From Nostoc flagelliforme FACHB-838 (GTDB lineage Bacteria > Cyanobacteriota > Cyanobacteriia > Cyanobacteriales > Nostocaceae), in assembly GCF_014698065.1 (NCBI RefSeq), contig NZ_JACJSI010000026.1, positions 1 to 64,000 of the forward strand: a stretch of 64,000 nucleotides of DNA, in the 5' to 3' direction. Position numbers and translations under genes: made by a program. Below, in pieces: positions 28,332 through 37,183 of the stretch. Each line of letters opens with the position of its first letter. Position 1 is the first letter of the stretch. A model generated the notes under the pieces. It searched no databases. It worked only from the letters and a program-made list of their open reading frames with translations, and was not told where the DNA came from.

Positions 28332-29696
28332 ATGGAATCTTTGGAATCCCTTTTTAAAGAACATCCTCTTGCACTTACACCAATTTACTTTACTGGAGAA
28401 CCTAATCAACCTATCCAACTTTATCAAGGTTCCTTAAAAATTAGTCAAGAAGGAACTGTATATGAAGGAAATGGTACTGTTTTCTTTGAATGGCTGCCAT
28501 CTCCCGATGTTAAGTTCCTGTTTTCAAAATCTGATAATGAGTCCCTTATTCAGATTGAACTTGGTAAAGGTAATCTAAATCTTTCAGAAATCCAAAGTTC
28601 AGTAGAAGTAGGAATTTCTAGTGTTATTCCTATTGGCTTTGAGAATCAAAGTGGAGATATTTTAGGCAACTTAAATCAACCTATAATATTAAGGTTTGGA
28701 CATAATTTATCACATCTACTCTTTCACCTAACCAACTTTCATCAATTTAGTGGGATGCCTATATCAACATCAAGGGGAATGTGGCGAGGCAGACTCATAT
28801 TAGAAGCTGAGAATTGGAATGTTTTCATTGACCGCCTGGAAAACCTTAGAGATATTATAAAGTCTCTTGAATTAAAGGGAGGCTACGCCATAACTCATGT
28901 AGGGAAACTCGAACGTTCCGATAAAAAGCCTTTTACAACAGAGGAAGCTGATGATGTATTGAAAGCTTTGCATTGGTTTCTCTCTTTTTCTAGAGGCTTC
29001 AGGACTTCTCTTATCCTATTAGTCGGTTATGATAACAGCGGGAAAAAGCTTTGGGAAAACTGTACTTCTTATACAACATCACCCTGCCGAAGTATACATT
29101 CGTGGTTTGCAGATTCACAAGATTCTTGCAGTCTCAGTAAACTTTTTCCAGGTTTCCTTAATCGCTGGCGAAGTACTACTTGGAATCAGCCGATAAGGTT
29201 TGCAATCCATTGGTATTTGGAAAGTATTGCTCAAGCCGGAGCTGTACAAGGTTCCATTGTTTTGATGCAAGCTGCTTTTGAAATCCTTGCTTGGACTCTT
29301 TTAGTGGAAGAAAAAGGTATTATCAGTCAACAAGGATTTGAAAAACTTGCAGCAGCTGATCAATTAAGACTCCTGCTTTCACAGTGTAGTGTCCCGCTAA
29401 AAGTACCTGACAGCTTAACTGACTTGCTCAAAGCCTCAAAAGAATTAAATTGGGTTGATGGCGCACAAGCTTTAACAGAGATACGTAATGCAATCGTTCA
29501 TCCTAATCCAAAAAAGCGTCAAAAATATCTTAACCGACCCTTTCCAGAACAGATAGATGCTTATAAACTTGGCTTATGGTATTTAGAACTGATTCTGTTA
29601 AATCTTTTTGAGTACAAAGGCGACTACTTCAACCGTATAACAAATAAAGAATTTTATCAGGAAAATATCGAAGCTGTTCCTTGGGTTAAAAAATAA
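28332..29696 (+). CDS. Large uncharacterised protein with HEPN-like C-terminal motif
   Basis: 454 residues, no membrane segment or signal peptide. The front half (about 1-165) is beta-rich (IYFTGEPNQPIQLYQGSLKI, EGNGTVFFEWLPSP). The middle has KPFTTEEADDVLKALHWFLS. The last third is helical (IHWYLESIAQAGAVQGSIVL, MQAAFEILAWTLLVEE) and contains EIRNAIVHPNPKKRQ near 384-398, the R-x4-H pattern of HEPN nucleases. The layout (beta N-terminal domain plus HEPN-like end) recalls ApeA-type abortive-infection proteins, and I have seen similar proteins named 'YopA central domain-containing'. Function is unproven. It lies 100 bp after the VapBC-like pair, on the same strand. Confidence 0.65.
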   Translation: MESLESLFKEHPLALTPIYFTGEPNQPIQLYQGSLKISQEGTVYEGNGTVFFEWLPSPDVKFLFSKSDNESLIQIELGKGNLNLSEIQSSVEVGISSVIPIGFENQSGDILGNLNQPIILRFGHNLSHLLFHLTNFHQFSGMPISTSRGMWRGRLILEAENWNVFIDRLENLRDIIKSLELKGGYAITHVGKLERSDKKPFTTEEADDVLKALHWFLSFSRGFRTSLILLVGYDNSGKKLWENCTSYTTSPCRSIHSWFADSQDSCSLSKLFPGFLNRWRSTTWNQPIRFAIHWYLESIAQAGAVQGSIVLMQAAFEILAWTLLVEEKGIISQQGFEKLAAADQLRLLLSQCSVPLKVPDSLTDLLKASKELNWVDGAQALTEIRNAIVHPNPKKRQKYLNRPFPEQIDAYKLGLWYLELILLNLFEYKGDYFNRITNKEFYQENIEAVPWVKK

Positions 29697-29705
29697 ACTG
29701 AAGCG

Positions 29706-29873
29706 ATGGGTGTGGAATTAGGAATTTGGCAAGGCCACTATCAGAATCTAGAATTACCTTGGTTGTGTTGGTGGGATAATCAGGGTAATTTGCTACAAAC
29801 AGGAGGGGAGCGATCGCAACGCTTGGCTGCTAAACCAAGAGAATTAAATATTAACTCTGACAAATTAGTTTAA
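29706..29873 (+). pseudogene. C-terminal fragment of a Uma2-family nuclease gene
   Basis: A 55-codon frame reads MGVELGIWQGHYQNLELPWL, then WWDNQGNLL and ends RELNINSDKLV. This is the characteristic tail of cyanobacterial Uma2 (DUF820) proteins, whose PD-(D/E)XK nuclease domain would lie upstream but is missing; the preceding 10 bp are the end of the unrelated large gene. A relic left by deletion or recombination. Confidence 0.7.
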
Positions 29874-30209
29874 TTATTTTGTCAACTATCTTTAGATAGA
29901 CAGGGCAAACACTACACGATTTATCATTAGAAATCGCTTCTAAATAAAAGAAATATAGATAGCAGCATATTTTATTGGTTTTGTCAATATGTAATCTCCA
30001 GCATGAACTAATAAATCAGCATGGCCTTCTGTAGGCTGAATCTATATTCATGCTTTCAGGGGATACAATTATGACTTTATAGATGCGATTATGTATATGT
30101 CCTCAAACAATTAGATAGTTACTGTTGTCCAATTGAAAGAATATGATTTTCTCTGACTCCAGTAACTTTGACTTAATCCAATTGTTTGATGTTTTGAGAA
30201 GGTAACACA
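29874..30209. other. Spacer with no visible gene
   Basis: 336 AT-rich bp, presumably holding the promoter of the small exported protein gene. I see no repeat, RNA or open frame. GAAGGTAA just before ATG 30210 is a fair ribosome binding site. Confidence 0.4.
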
Positions 30210-30614
30210 ATGAATAATATCCTAAAACGCGCACTTCTACCCAGCCTCATGGCTGCAAGTTTAGCTGGTGTCACTATAGTTTCCGCTAAACCAGCAGCTG
30301 CTGATGACCAAGTATTAAGAGATGCAGGTATTGGGGCTGTTACCAATGTAGTCACCGGAGCAGTTAGAGGAAATGGTAATGTATTAGGCAATGCTGTTAA
30401 AGGTGGTGTAACTGGCGCAGCTGTAAATGGTGCAAATGGTCTGAGAAACACTCGCAATCGTCGCCACCGGAACGCTGCTCAAGATATCGGAGTTGGTGCA
30501 GGAGCTAGTGCAGTAACTGGCGTAATTACTGGCGATAGCAGAGATACCCTTGGCAATGCTATTGATGGTGCTGCTGTAGGCGGAGCAATCCATCTATTAA
30601 CCAATGGCAAATAA
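30210..30614 (+). CDS. Small exported Gly/Ala-rich protein with glycine-zipper segments
   Basis: 134 residues. Signal peptide: LLPSLMAASLAGVTIVSA with cleavage near KPAAADD (about residue 31). The mature part has two glycine-zipper-like stretches, GIGAVTNVVTGAVRG ... LGNAVKGGVTGAAVNG and GAGASAVTGVITG ... LGNAIDGAAVGGAI, split by a basic loop (NTRNRRHRN). Glycine zippers commonly insert in or associate with the outer membrane. No family name recognised beyond that. A bidirectional terminator follows. Confidence 0.75.
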   Translation: MNNILKRALLPSLMAASLAGVTIVSAKPAAADDQVLRDAGIGAVTNVVTGAVRGNGNVLGNAVKGGVTGAAVNGANGLRNTRNRRHRNAAQDIGVGAGASAVTGVITGDSRDTLGNAIDGAAVGGAIHLLTNGK

Positions 30615-30696
30615 TTTCGTGAATTCATCAACTGAAATAGTTTCCAACGATTAACGAACTTATCCCTCCCTAATTCCTCTCCTTTTTAAAAAGAGC

Positions 30697-30738
30697 AAAC
30701 CCAACCTCTCTCCCCAGTAGAGAAGAGAGGTTGGGTTT
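30697..30738. terminator. Strong bidirectional terminator
   Basis: AAACCCAACCTCTCT (30697-30711) is perfectly complementary to 30724-30738, with a 12-base loop. T-rich ends on both sides (TTTATTG to the right; CTCTTTTT on the minus strand) fit its position between convergent genes. Confidence 0.85.
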
Positions 30739-30793
30739 ATTGTAAATATATCCCACTTTCAGGATGGGATGACATTAGACTTAATAGTAAACT

Positions 30794-30994
30794 TTAGCCC
30801 TTCAGCGCCTTTCTAAAGTTTCGGCGATAGGATGGATTTGTAATAAACAAAGCTGGCCATAGCAAAGATAAACCGATACGATTGCTCAAGGTTGGATTAA
30901 AATTAGTCCGTCCAAACCCATTCCAAAACTTCCAAACGCCGCCTCCATAAACCACTACCAAGGTAAAAATAATGAAGTTACCCATTCCCATCAA
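30794..30994 (-). CDS. Small conserved membrane protein
   Basis: 66 residues. One clear hydrophobic segment at the front (NFIIFTLVVVYGGGVWKFW), then RTNFNPTLSNRIGLSLLWPA and a basic tail NPSYRRNFRKALKG. The start may be at the second or third Met (MGMGNF or MGNF). The compact, well-formed sequence suggests a real cyanobacterial protein, but I know no function. Confidence 0.65.
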   Translation of the reverse strand: MMGMGNFIIFTLVVVYGGGVWKFWNGFGRTNFNPTLSNRIGLSLLWPALFITNPSYRRNFRKALKG

Positions 30995-31112
30995 CTCCGT
31001 TAGTAACTGACAGAATTTAAGTTAAGTTTTACGCACGAGGTAATCACCTCATAAGCAACACCGAGAAGTATGACAAAACTCCCCAGTTTTTGATATCTAA
31101 GTCAGATTTATT

Positions 31113-31718
31113 CTACTTATCATAACTTTCTGGCATAGCCACTGGTGATAAACCCGCGATCGCTCGTAAGTTTTGGCAACGAATCAACTCAGTAAAATTT
31201 AAACCAGAACGCCCTTCAATTTTGGCTACCGCTTCAATCGCAGATAACAAGTGTTGCGCTGCTTCTGTTTCTGAATAACCGCGCCGTTGTGCTATGCGAA
31301 TTGCTGCGGCATCAGCATTTAACTCTGACTCTTGAGATTTATTAATGCGCCAGATGCGAAAAGCAGCGATCGCACTTAATCCTCCAGCTACAGCTACACC
31401 CACCACATCTGACTGTGTTGCTTCCAATAATCCACCTAACAGCCCAGCCAGCACTACACCTTGATAAATGTCCGGTTTAAACCACTTCACTCCCGTCAAC
31501 CAGCTAACCATCTGCAACAGTAGCAAATCTCGTTGCGGCTTTGTCAAGCGTCGCCACAAATCAAAATTAATATATATCGGTCGCGTCTGATTCCAGGGTT
31601 GAGGAAAAGAGGCATCAATCACTGTTGCCTGCTCCGGCTTACTAACGATTTTTGTCGTCATCCGACCAGAAGCAGGCATCACATCTAACAAACGGCGAAT
31701 TTCAACATTTGGCTCCAT
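31113..31718 (-). CDS. DUF3318 protein
   Basis: 201 residues. Conserved parts: EIRRLLDVMPASGRMTTKIV at the start, PIYINFDLWRRLTKPQRDLL, then two hydrophobic stretches (VVLAGLLGGLLEA and VVGVAVAGGLSAIAAF), and ELNADAAAIRIAQRRGYSE. This matches the DUF3318 family of cyanobacteria, predicted membrane-associated. The pattern of 'ESELNADAAAI' recalls the third zinc ligand region of M48-type peptidases, but no HExxH is present, so a protease activity is unlikely. Confidence 0.85.
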   Translation of the reverse strand: MEPNVEIRRLLDVMPASGRMTTKIVSKPEQATVIDASFPQPWNQTRPIYINFDLWRRLTKPQRDLLLLQMVSWLTGVKWFKPDIYQGVVLAGLLGGLLEATQSDVVGVAVAGGLSAIAAFRIWRINKSQESELNADAAAIRIAQRRGYSETEAAQHLLSAIEAVAKIEGRSGLNFTELIRCQNLRAIAGLSPVAMPESYDK

Positions 31719-31944
31719 AAATTTAATTATTAGCCATAATGTGCATAGTAAGTAGGTGTGTAAAAAATAAAGTTTTCGTGTTAACCTTTGATTTGTGAGA
31801 TGCTCTTACAGTCTTGACTAGATTCAGATCAAGCCATAAAAATATTGAGTTTGTATAGTGTGGCAGCATTTTATGGTATTCCTTTGCCGCCAAATTCAAA
31901 ACCTGAAAATTTTGGATCACCATTGAGACTACACTTGTAACTAC

Positions 31945-32205
31945 ATGGATGCTTTTGCTCCCCTCCCGCCTGAATGGACTAATAAGGCAACACACGCTTA
32001 TGATTTTTGCTGTCCCAACTGCCACTCAAGTAGCCTAGAAGCTGAAAAAGTTTGGCTAAATCGGCGATCGCCTGTACTTACAGAAAACCGTCGTCGCAAA
32101 TGGCAAGAGTTTTACTATTGTCAATGTGGTTATGTATGGTGGGCTTGGAGTAGCGATCGCCCCCCAAAAGATATATCCAATCAGCCAGATTATAATCCTA
32201 CATAG
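31945..32205 (+). CDS. Small zinc-ribbon protein
   Basis: 86 residues. Two CxxC-type pairs, FCCPNCHSSS and YYCQCGYVWWAW, form a likely zinc ribbon. Between them is a basic stretch (ENRRRKWQEF). The start PLPPEWTNKATHAYDF is conserved-looking. Possible nucleic-acid or protein binder; no family recognised with certainty. The terminator at 32218 follows directly. Confidence 0.7.
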   Translation: MDAFAPLPPEWTNKATHAYDFCCPNCHSSSLEAEKVWLNRRSPVLTENRRRKWQEFYYCQCGYVWWAWSSDRPPKDISNQPDYNPT

Positions 32206-32217
32206 TTAATTTTCTTC

Positions 32218-32255
32218 ATAAACAAAACCCCACATTTACGTGGGGTTTTGTTTAT
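32218..32255. terminator. Strong bidirectional terminator
   Basis: ATAAACAAAACCCCA (32218-32232) pairs perfectly with 32241-32255 around an 8-base loop. It lies between the convergent zinc-ribbon and porin genes and carries T-rich arms on both strands. Confidence 0.88.
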
Positions 32256-32309
32256 CTAATTCTCAGCTTTATCGAAACAGGATTCAGCAGTCAAATTTCA
32301 TCACCAATC

Positions 32310-34007
32310 TTAGAAGGTGAAGGTAGTACGTAGAGTACCGACATAGATTGTATCGTTAGCGTCGTTATGCTCTGGATTGAATATTACCAATACGCCAGGA
32401 GTTACCTGAATATTATCGGAAAGCTTGAACTTGTAAAGACCTTCTAAGTGATAAGATGTATCATCGTCTAAGTTAACATTGGCGGCGGCTGTTTTGATGC
32501 TACCACCAGTAATTTTAGGTGGTTGACCAAAGATAACACCTAAGACATTGCCTTCTCCACCAAAGTCTTTCAAAGCAAGTGATCCCGCCCAGTACCAAGC
32601 ATCTGCGTCTGCACCCGCATTAACACCAGTTCTAGCATCAGCTGTTGTGTAACCTCCCCAACCACTAATAGCTAAGGCAGAGCTAAGTTGGAAGGTAGCT
32701 TGTACACCGTAGTTATTGGATTCAGTGCGAGTACCAGTTCCGAAAGGATTATTGGCAAAGGCGCTACCTGTACCTTGGAAAAGACTGTTGGCAGCATTGC
32801 CAGCGAAGTAACTACGAGCGTAGGTTAGACCAATATTGAAGGCTTGGTTGGGCTTGAAAGTTAATTGACCGAAGATGGTGTTATCACCATTGAACAGCCC
32901 ATTATTAAGACCGGGATTATTAGCACCAAATACACCACCAGTACCACTTGTAGGTGCCAAATAAGCACCAGTCAAGCTGATAGCACTATTAGGATTAAAA
33001 GTAACAGTCAGACCAGCACCATTTTGACCTTGACGGTAGATGGGGCTAAAACGTCCATAACGAGAGAGCGCACCTCTACCAGAGCTTGCAAAGTCAGGGT
33101 TGAAGCTGTTTACGTTTTCGTATAATTCACCACCACTAGCGTCAATTTTGACACGCACCGCATCAGTAAAGTTGAAAGCATAGTTAACTTTATCGATCGC
33201 AACAGAGTTGCCAGTATCACCGTCAAAACCCAAGCGGGTCATGTTAGTACCAGTACCAGTAGCGGCTGCGGTAGCGGTTGCAGGACTACCAACATTGGAA
33301 ACGATATTGCCAGCATTCAAACGAATTTGCAACTGATCTGTACCAGTGAAACTGCTGTACAAGTTCAAACGCACCCGGTCAGAAAAAACAGTGTTGCTGT
33401 TTAAGTCTGCATTATTGCCAGGGTCGAGATCTGTATCAGCCCTATCTCCGCCAAAAACATCAGACACGGCGAAAATTCCTTCCCCAACCAACTTGGTGGT
33501 AGTGGAGAACTGATTAGCTTCTAACTCAGCAGTGCGGGCTTCTAATCCATCAACACGACCGCGCAGGGTTGCTAGTTCAGCAGAATATTCTTCTTGTAAG
33601 CGCTGTAAAGTAGCTAAATCTTGTTTACTGACCAAATCGGCAGTAGCTGTAGCAATCAGTTCGTTAACCCGGTCTAAACAGGCATTCAAACCTGCGGCAA
33701 ATTCATAACGGGTTAAAGCACGGTTCCCACGATAGGTACTGTTGGGATAACCTGCAATACAGCCGTAGCGCTCAACTAGAGATTGTAAAGCTTGGAATGC
33801 CCAATCTGTGGGCTGCACATCAGAAAATTGCGAAACTGATGTTACCTGACCAAATGTGTTATTAGAATCTTGAGATTCAGATAACTGGGCAACGTTTGTT
33901 GTTACTTGTTCGTTGACTTCAGCAGCTAGGGCACTATTCGCAGCGAAAAATGCAGCAGCGACAAGAACCGGACTAACCTTAAAAAGATTCCAGAATCGTT
34001 TTGTCAT
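32310..34007 (-). CDS. Iron-uptake-type outer membrane porin (SLH-OprB)
   Basis: 565 residues from ATG 34007; a GTG at 34025 would add six residues, but GAGAG lies 8 bases before the ATG. Signal peptide: LFKVSPVLVAAAFFAANSALA. An SLH domain (FSDVQPTDWAFQALQSLVER ... LTRYEFAAGLNACL, about 60-120) ties the protein to the peptidoglycan-linked polymer. A coiled coil follows (about 125-165, QDLATLQRLQEEY). The OprB-type beta-barrel fills the rest and ends in the outer-membrane signature TLRTTFTF with terminal Phe. These are the major cyanobacterial porins, several tied to inorganic ion and iron uptake. The Crp/Fnr gene next to it is on the same strand. Confidence 0.92.
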   Translation of the reverse strand: MTKRFWNLFKVSPVLVAAAFFAANSALAAEVNEQVTTNVAQLSESQDSNNTFGQVTSVSQFSDVQPTDWAFQALQSLVERYGCIAGYPNSTYRGNRALTRYEFAAGLNACLDRVNELIATATADLVSKQDLATLQRLQEEYSAELATLRGRVDGLEARTAELEANQFSTTTKLVGEGIFAVSDVFGGDRADTDLDPGNNADLNSNTVFSDRVRLNLYSSFTGTDQLQIRLNAGNIVSNVGSPATATAAATGTGTNMTRLGFDGDTGNSVAIDKVNYAFNFTDAVRVKIDASGGELYENVNSFNPDFASSGRGALSRYGRFSPIYRQGQNGAGLTVTFNPNSAISLTGAYLAPTSGTGGVFGANNPGLNNGLFNGDNTIFGQLTFKPNQAFNIGLTYARSYFAGNAANSLFQGTGSAFANNPFGTGTRTESNNYGVQATFQLSSALAISGWGGYTTADARTGVNAGADADAWYWAGSLALKDFGGEGNVLGVIFGQPPKITGGSIKTAAANVNLDDDTSYHLEGLYKFKLSDNIQVTPGVLVIFNPEHNDANDTIYVGTLRTTFTF

Positions 34008-34138
34008 GTTTTTACTCTCACTCACACCTATATAATCCAGCTATGATAAAATGCTTTAAACACTTTACTTTCGGGGATTCTACACACAATCACAGCAATG
34101 ATTATACATTTATCCTGCGATTATTACAAGTAAATCAG

Positions 34139-34768
34139 TTAATATATTGCTGAACTATAATTTTTAATTAATTTATTTGGTAAACGCAAAATAATGCGGC
34201 GTTTGTGACGTAGAACTGTTCCTTCTTGCTCTAACTGTTGTAGGAGCCGGGTAACTGTTACTCGCGTAGTATTTAAAACTTCAGCAATATCTTGATGGGT
34301 AACATTTAAATCAATTAGTTTGCCCTTCTCTACATCACGTCCAAATTTTTCACTTAACCACACTAAAAACTGCCATAAACGTAGTGAAATTGGTTTTCGA
34401 TGCACAATACTCAGTAGATCCTCTGCCTGTTGAATGTGAGACAACAAAGCATTAATATCTTGATGCCACAAATGAGGTGGCACAATGCTTAATTCCACGC
34501 CTGTGAGACATTCAATCTGATAGGGCTTGACCTTAGACAAGGGATAGCCAATCAAATCTCCTAGCCCCCAATAACCGAGAGTGATTAATGTTCCATTTTC
34601 ACTCCAGGTTAAAGTGCGAACTGCACCGTGTTCAATGCGCCAAATTACGTCATCTTGAAGTGGAATTATTTCCCGACGAGTAAATATCTGCTGGGGTAAT
34701 TGTCTGCTGAAAGCAGAGCTATTTGACACGTCAAAAGAGTTTGAAGGAGGACTTGTGGAATAGATCAT
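34139..34768 (-). CDS. Crp/Fnr-family transcriptional regulator
   Basis: 209 residues. An N-terminal cyclic-nucleotide-type sensor domain (IIPLQDDVIWRIEHGAVRTL ... GDLIGYPLSK) is followed by a C-terminal winged helix: NVTHQDIAEVLNTTRVTVTR, LLQQLEQEGTVLRHKRRI. The Crp residues for cAMP binding (GE...RSA) are not seen, nor Fnr cysteines, so the ligand is unclear. It lies 131 bp upstream of the porin gene on the same strand and might regulate it, or be autoregulated; NtcA is excluded by sequence. Confidence 0.88.
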   Translation of the reverse strand: MIYSTSPPSNSFDVSNSSAFSRQLPQQIFTRREIIPLQDDVIWRIEHGAVRTLTWSENGTLITLGYWGLGDLIGYPLSKVKPYQIECLTGVELSIVPPHLWHQDINALLSHIQQAEDLLSIVHRKPISLRLWQFLVWLSEKFGRDVEKGKLIDLNVTHQDIAEVLNTTRVTVTRLLQQLEQEGTVLRHKRRIILRLPNKLIKNYSSAIY

Positions 34769-35110
34769 TTGTAACTACATAATTATCAGGGAATCTCGCT
34801 GTTTACAATGATTAAGAAACTCTAATAATTTGTATCAAAATTTACCTGTATATCTGAAAGTCTCTTCTTTTCAATTAGAGCTAAGGAGTAACTCAAAATC
34901 TTCTGATGGCAACAACTTTTGATTTAAGGCATCTATTAATTAGATATACCGAGAATTTTTTAGTTGTTTATTCGTTACTTTAATTGTGTAAGTTTAAGAC
35001 CAGGTAAGCTTTTAGTAAAATATTTAGTTAACTTATTTTTAATTTTTTGGTATTTTCTATAGACTAAGTAAGTATGTATATTGGCGTAAATAATTACAAC
35101 GAACCGTCAA
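34769..35110. other. AT-rich spacer with no visible gene
   Basis: 342 bp upstream of the Crp/Fnr gene and downstream of phoU. It is strongly AT-rich around 34970-35080. I see no repeat, terminator hairpin or small gene; it presumably holds the regulator's promoter. Confidence 0.4.
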
Positions 35111-35779
35111 TTAAGAGCGTTGACCGGTGACAATATATGCTACCCTCTGACCAATATTAGTGGCATGATCTGCCATGCGTTCCAAACAGCGAATTGCTAG
35201 TACTAGCAGTACAATTGGCTCGACTACACCGGGCACATCTCGTTGTTGGGCTAAAGTCTGATAAACGCGATCATAGGCATCGTCTACGGTATCATCTAGG
35301 TGCTTTAAACGACGCCCACCTGCTTCATCGAAATCTCCCAAAGCCTTTAAGCTAGTTGCTAACATAGCTTGGGCGTGAATGGACATAGCTTCAATTTCAG
35401 ATAAGCACGTATGAGGCGCGTAAGGAAAAATTTTAATCGCAATCTCAGCTAAATCCTCAGCATAATCGCCAATGCGTTCTAAGTCTCGCACCAGCTGCAT
35501 AAAGGCACTCAAGCAACGCAAATCTTGAGCTGTAGGCGCTTGCAGCGTCATAATCGCCGTACAGTCTGATTCTATTTGTCTATAAAAGCGATCGATCTTT
35601 TTATCTAATCGGGGAAGTTCCTCAGCTGCGGTTAAGTTACGAGCAAATAACGCTTGGTGGCTGAGGCGAAATGATTGTTCTACCAAAGCACCCATGCGTA
35701 ATACGTCCCGTTCTAAGCGCCTAATGGCGCGTGCGAGTTGGGGCCTTTGCGGATTGGGACTGTAATCGACAGCTTTCAC
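35111..35779 (-). CDS. phoU: Phosphate signalling protein PhoU
   Basis: 222 residues, two three-helix PhoU repeats with the metal-binding motifs: DLERIGDYAEDLAEIA (about 115-130) and CLERMADHATNIGQRV (about 197-212). PhoU links the phosphate ABC transporter to the kinase and damps signalling when phosphate is plentiful. It is the last gene of the response regulator-kinase-phoU operon, 28 bp after the kinase gene. No pst genes are in the window. Confidence 0.95.
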   Translation of the reverse strand: MKAVDYSPNPQRPQLARAIRRLERDVLRMGALVEQSFRLSHQALFARNLTAAEELPRLDKKIDRFYRQIESDCTAIMTLQAPTAQDLRCLSAFMQLVRDLERIGDYAEDLAEIAIKIFPYAPHTCLSEIEAMSIHAQAMLATSLKALGDFDEAGGRRLKHLDDTVDDAYDRVYQTLAQQRDVPGVVEPIVLLVLAIRCLERMADHATNIGQRVAYIVTGQRS

Positions 35780-35807
35780 CCTTGTTGTCTCAAACGTGAA
35801 GATATTA

Positions 35808-37130
35808 TTAACTATAGTCTTGGCTTAAGGAGTTTGCCATAACTTCAGGAAATTGGAGTTGCATCCACGCACCTCCAGTTTCTGGATGGTTCATAGCTTT
35901 GATTGAACCACCGTGGGCAATCAGGATTTGCTCAACGATCGCTAATCCTAATCCATTACCAACGATCGCGCCTATGGAGTTACTATCTTGGGAGGAATGG
36001 GTTCGGGCTTTATCTCCTCGATAAAATCGCTCAAAAACGTGGGGTAAATCTGCCTCAGAAAACCCGGCTCCAGAATCAATAAGATTTATTTCCAGCATTG
36101 GAGAAGCCGCATCATTATTATCCTTTATTGATAAGATTTTCGCTTCAACGTGAATGCTTGTAGAAGGAGGGCTGTATTTAATACTGTTGTCTAGCAAATT
36201 GAGAAAAACTTGGTAAATCCTGGCTCTATCTGCCTTAATCCAAATATTTTCGGGCCCAGAATAAGAAAAAGACAGATGTTGTCGCTGTGCCAAAGGTTCT
36301 AGTGTTTCCCAAACAGATGTAATGAGCGATCGCAATTCTACAGCTTTGGCTTGCAATTGTATATTTGGGTTTGCTTCCATTTGGGTAAGTTCTAACCAGC
36401 TTTGCACCAAGCTGATCAGTCGGTCAACTTCTTGCATTAGGCGGTTAACCCAGCGATTTAAAGGTGGTTCCAAGCGGTTTTGTAAAGTTTCTACAACCAA
36501 GCGAATTGAGGTTAGTGGTGTTCTGAGTTCGTGTGCTAAATCAGAAAAAGAGCGATCGCGTACTTGATTTATATCTAATAGGGGTTGACGATTTTCTAAA
36601 AAGACTCCCACTTGTCCATTGGGTAAAGGCAAGCTAGATGCCCGCAAAGCCAAAGATTTTATTGTTGCTATCTCTGCTGCATCATCACAAGATGGATGAA
36701 ATATCCATTCTCCCCTTTGTGGTTTTTGCAAATCACGAGTTTGCTCAATTAAATGGTCAAGTTCATAAGACCTGACCAACTCCAGTAACAAGCGTACCTG
36801 TTCTGGTTGCCACCTTTGCAGATACAAAATTTCTTGCGCCTGCCGATTACACCACAGCAGTTGATTTTCCTCATCCACCTGCAAATATCCCACTGGTGCA
36901 AAATCTAGCAGGTCTTGGTAAGTTTGCAATGACTGCTGCAAATCTTGCCGTTGCTGCTTCACCATCGCTATTTCCTGCCGCAACCCAGGAATCAGCAGTA
37001 GTCCCATCTTGTAAGAATGCGAGGTTAACGGTCGGAGTAAGCGCCCTAGGTAACGGTTAAGTTGAACCTGTTGCCAAACCCAAAACCCAATGCCTACCGC
37101 TAAACCCAGAAAAAATCCCAATAAAAGCAT
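35808..37130 (-). CDS. sphS: Phosphate-sensing histidine kinase (SphS/PhoR type)
   Basis: 440 residues. One N-terminal membrane segment (LLLGFFLGLAVGIGFWVW), a PAS-like domain (LDFAPVGYLQVDEENQLLWC, about 78-160), then HisKA with the phosphorylated His in FSDLAHELRTPLTSIRL, and HATPase with the N box FLNLLDNSIKYS, G1 DSGAGF and G2 GNGLGLAIV. A membrane-anchored PAS kinase next to phoU and an OmpR-type regulator is the SphS/PhoR arrangement, which controls alkaline phosphatase and Pst genes under phosphate limitation. The symbol follows cyanobacterial use. Confidence 0.9.
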   Translation of the reverse strand: MLLLGFFLGLAVGIGFWVWQQVQLNRYLGRLLRPLTSHSYKMGLLLIPGLRQEIAMVKQQRQDLQQSLQTYQDLLDFAPVGYLQVDEENQLLWCNRQAQEILYLQRWQPEQVRLLLELVRSYELDHLIEQTRDLQKPQRGEWIFHPSCDDAAEIATIKSLALRASSLPLPNGQVGVFLENRQPLLDINQVRDRSFSDLAHELRTPLTSIRLVVETLQNRLEPPLNRWVNRLMQEVDRLISLVQSWLELTQMEANPNIQLQAKAVELRSLITSVWETLEPLAQRQHLSFSYSGPENIWIKADRARIYQVFLNLLDNSIKYSPPSTSIHVEAKILSIKDNNDAASPMLEINLIDSGAGFSEADLPHVFERFYRGDKARTHSSQDSNSIGAIVGNGLGLAIVEQILIAHGGSIKAMNHPETGGAWMQLQFPEVMANSLSQDYS

Positions 37131-37183
37131 TTGAGTTGTTAGTTTCTTCGTGACTACTAAAAACTAACAACTATCCAAACTAA

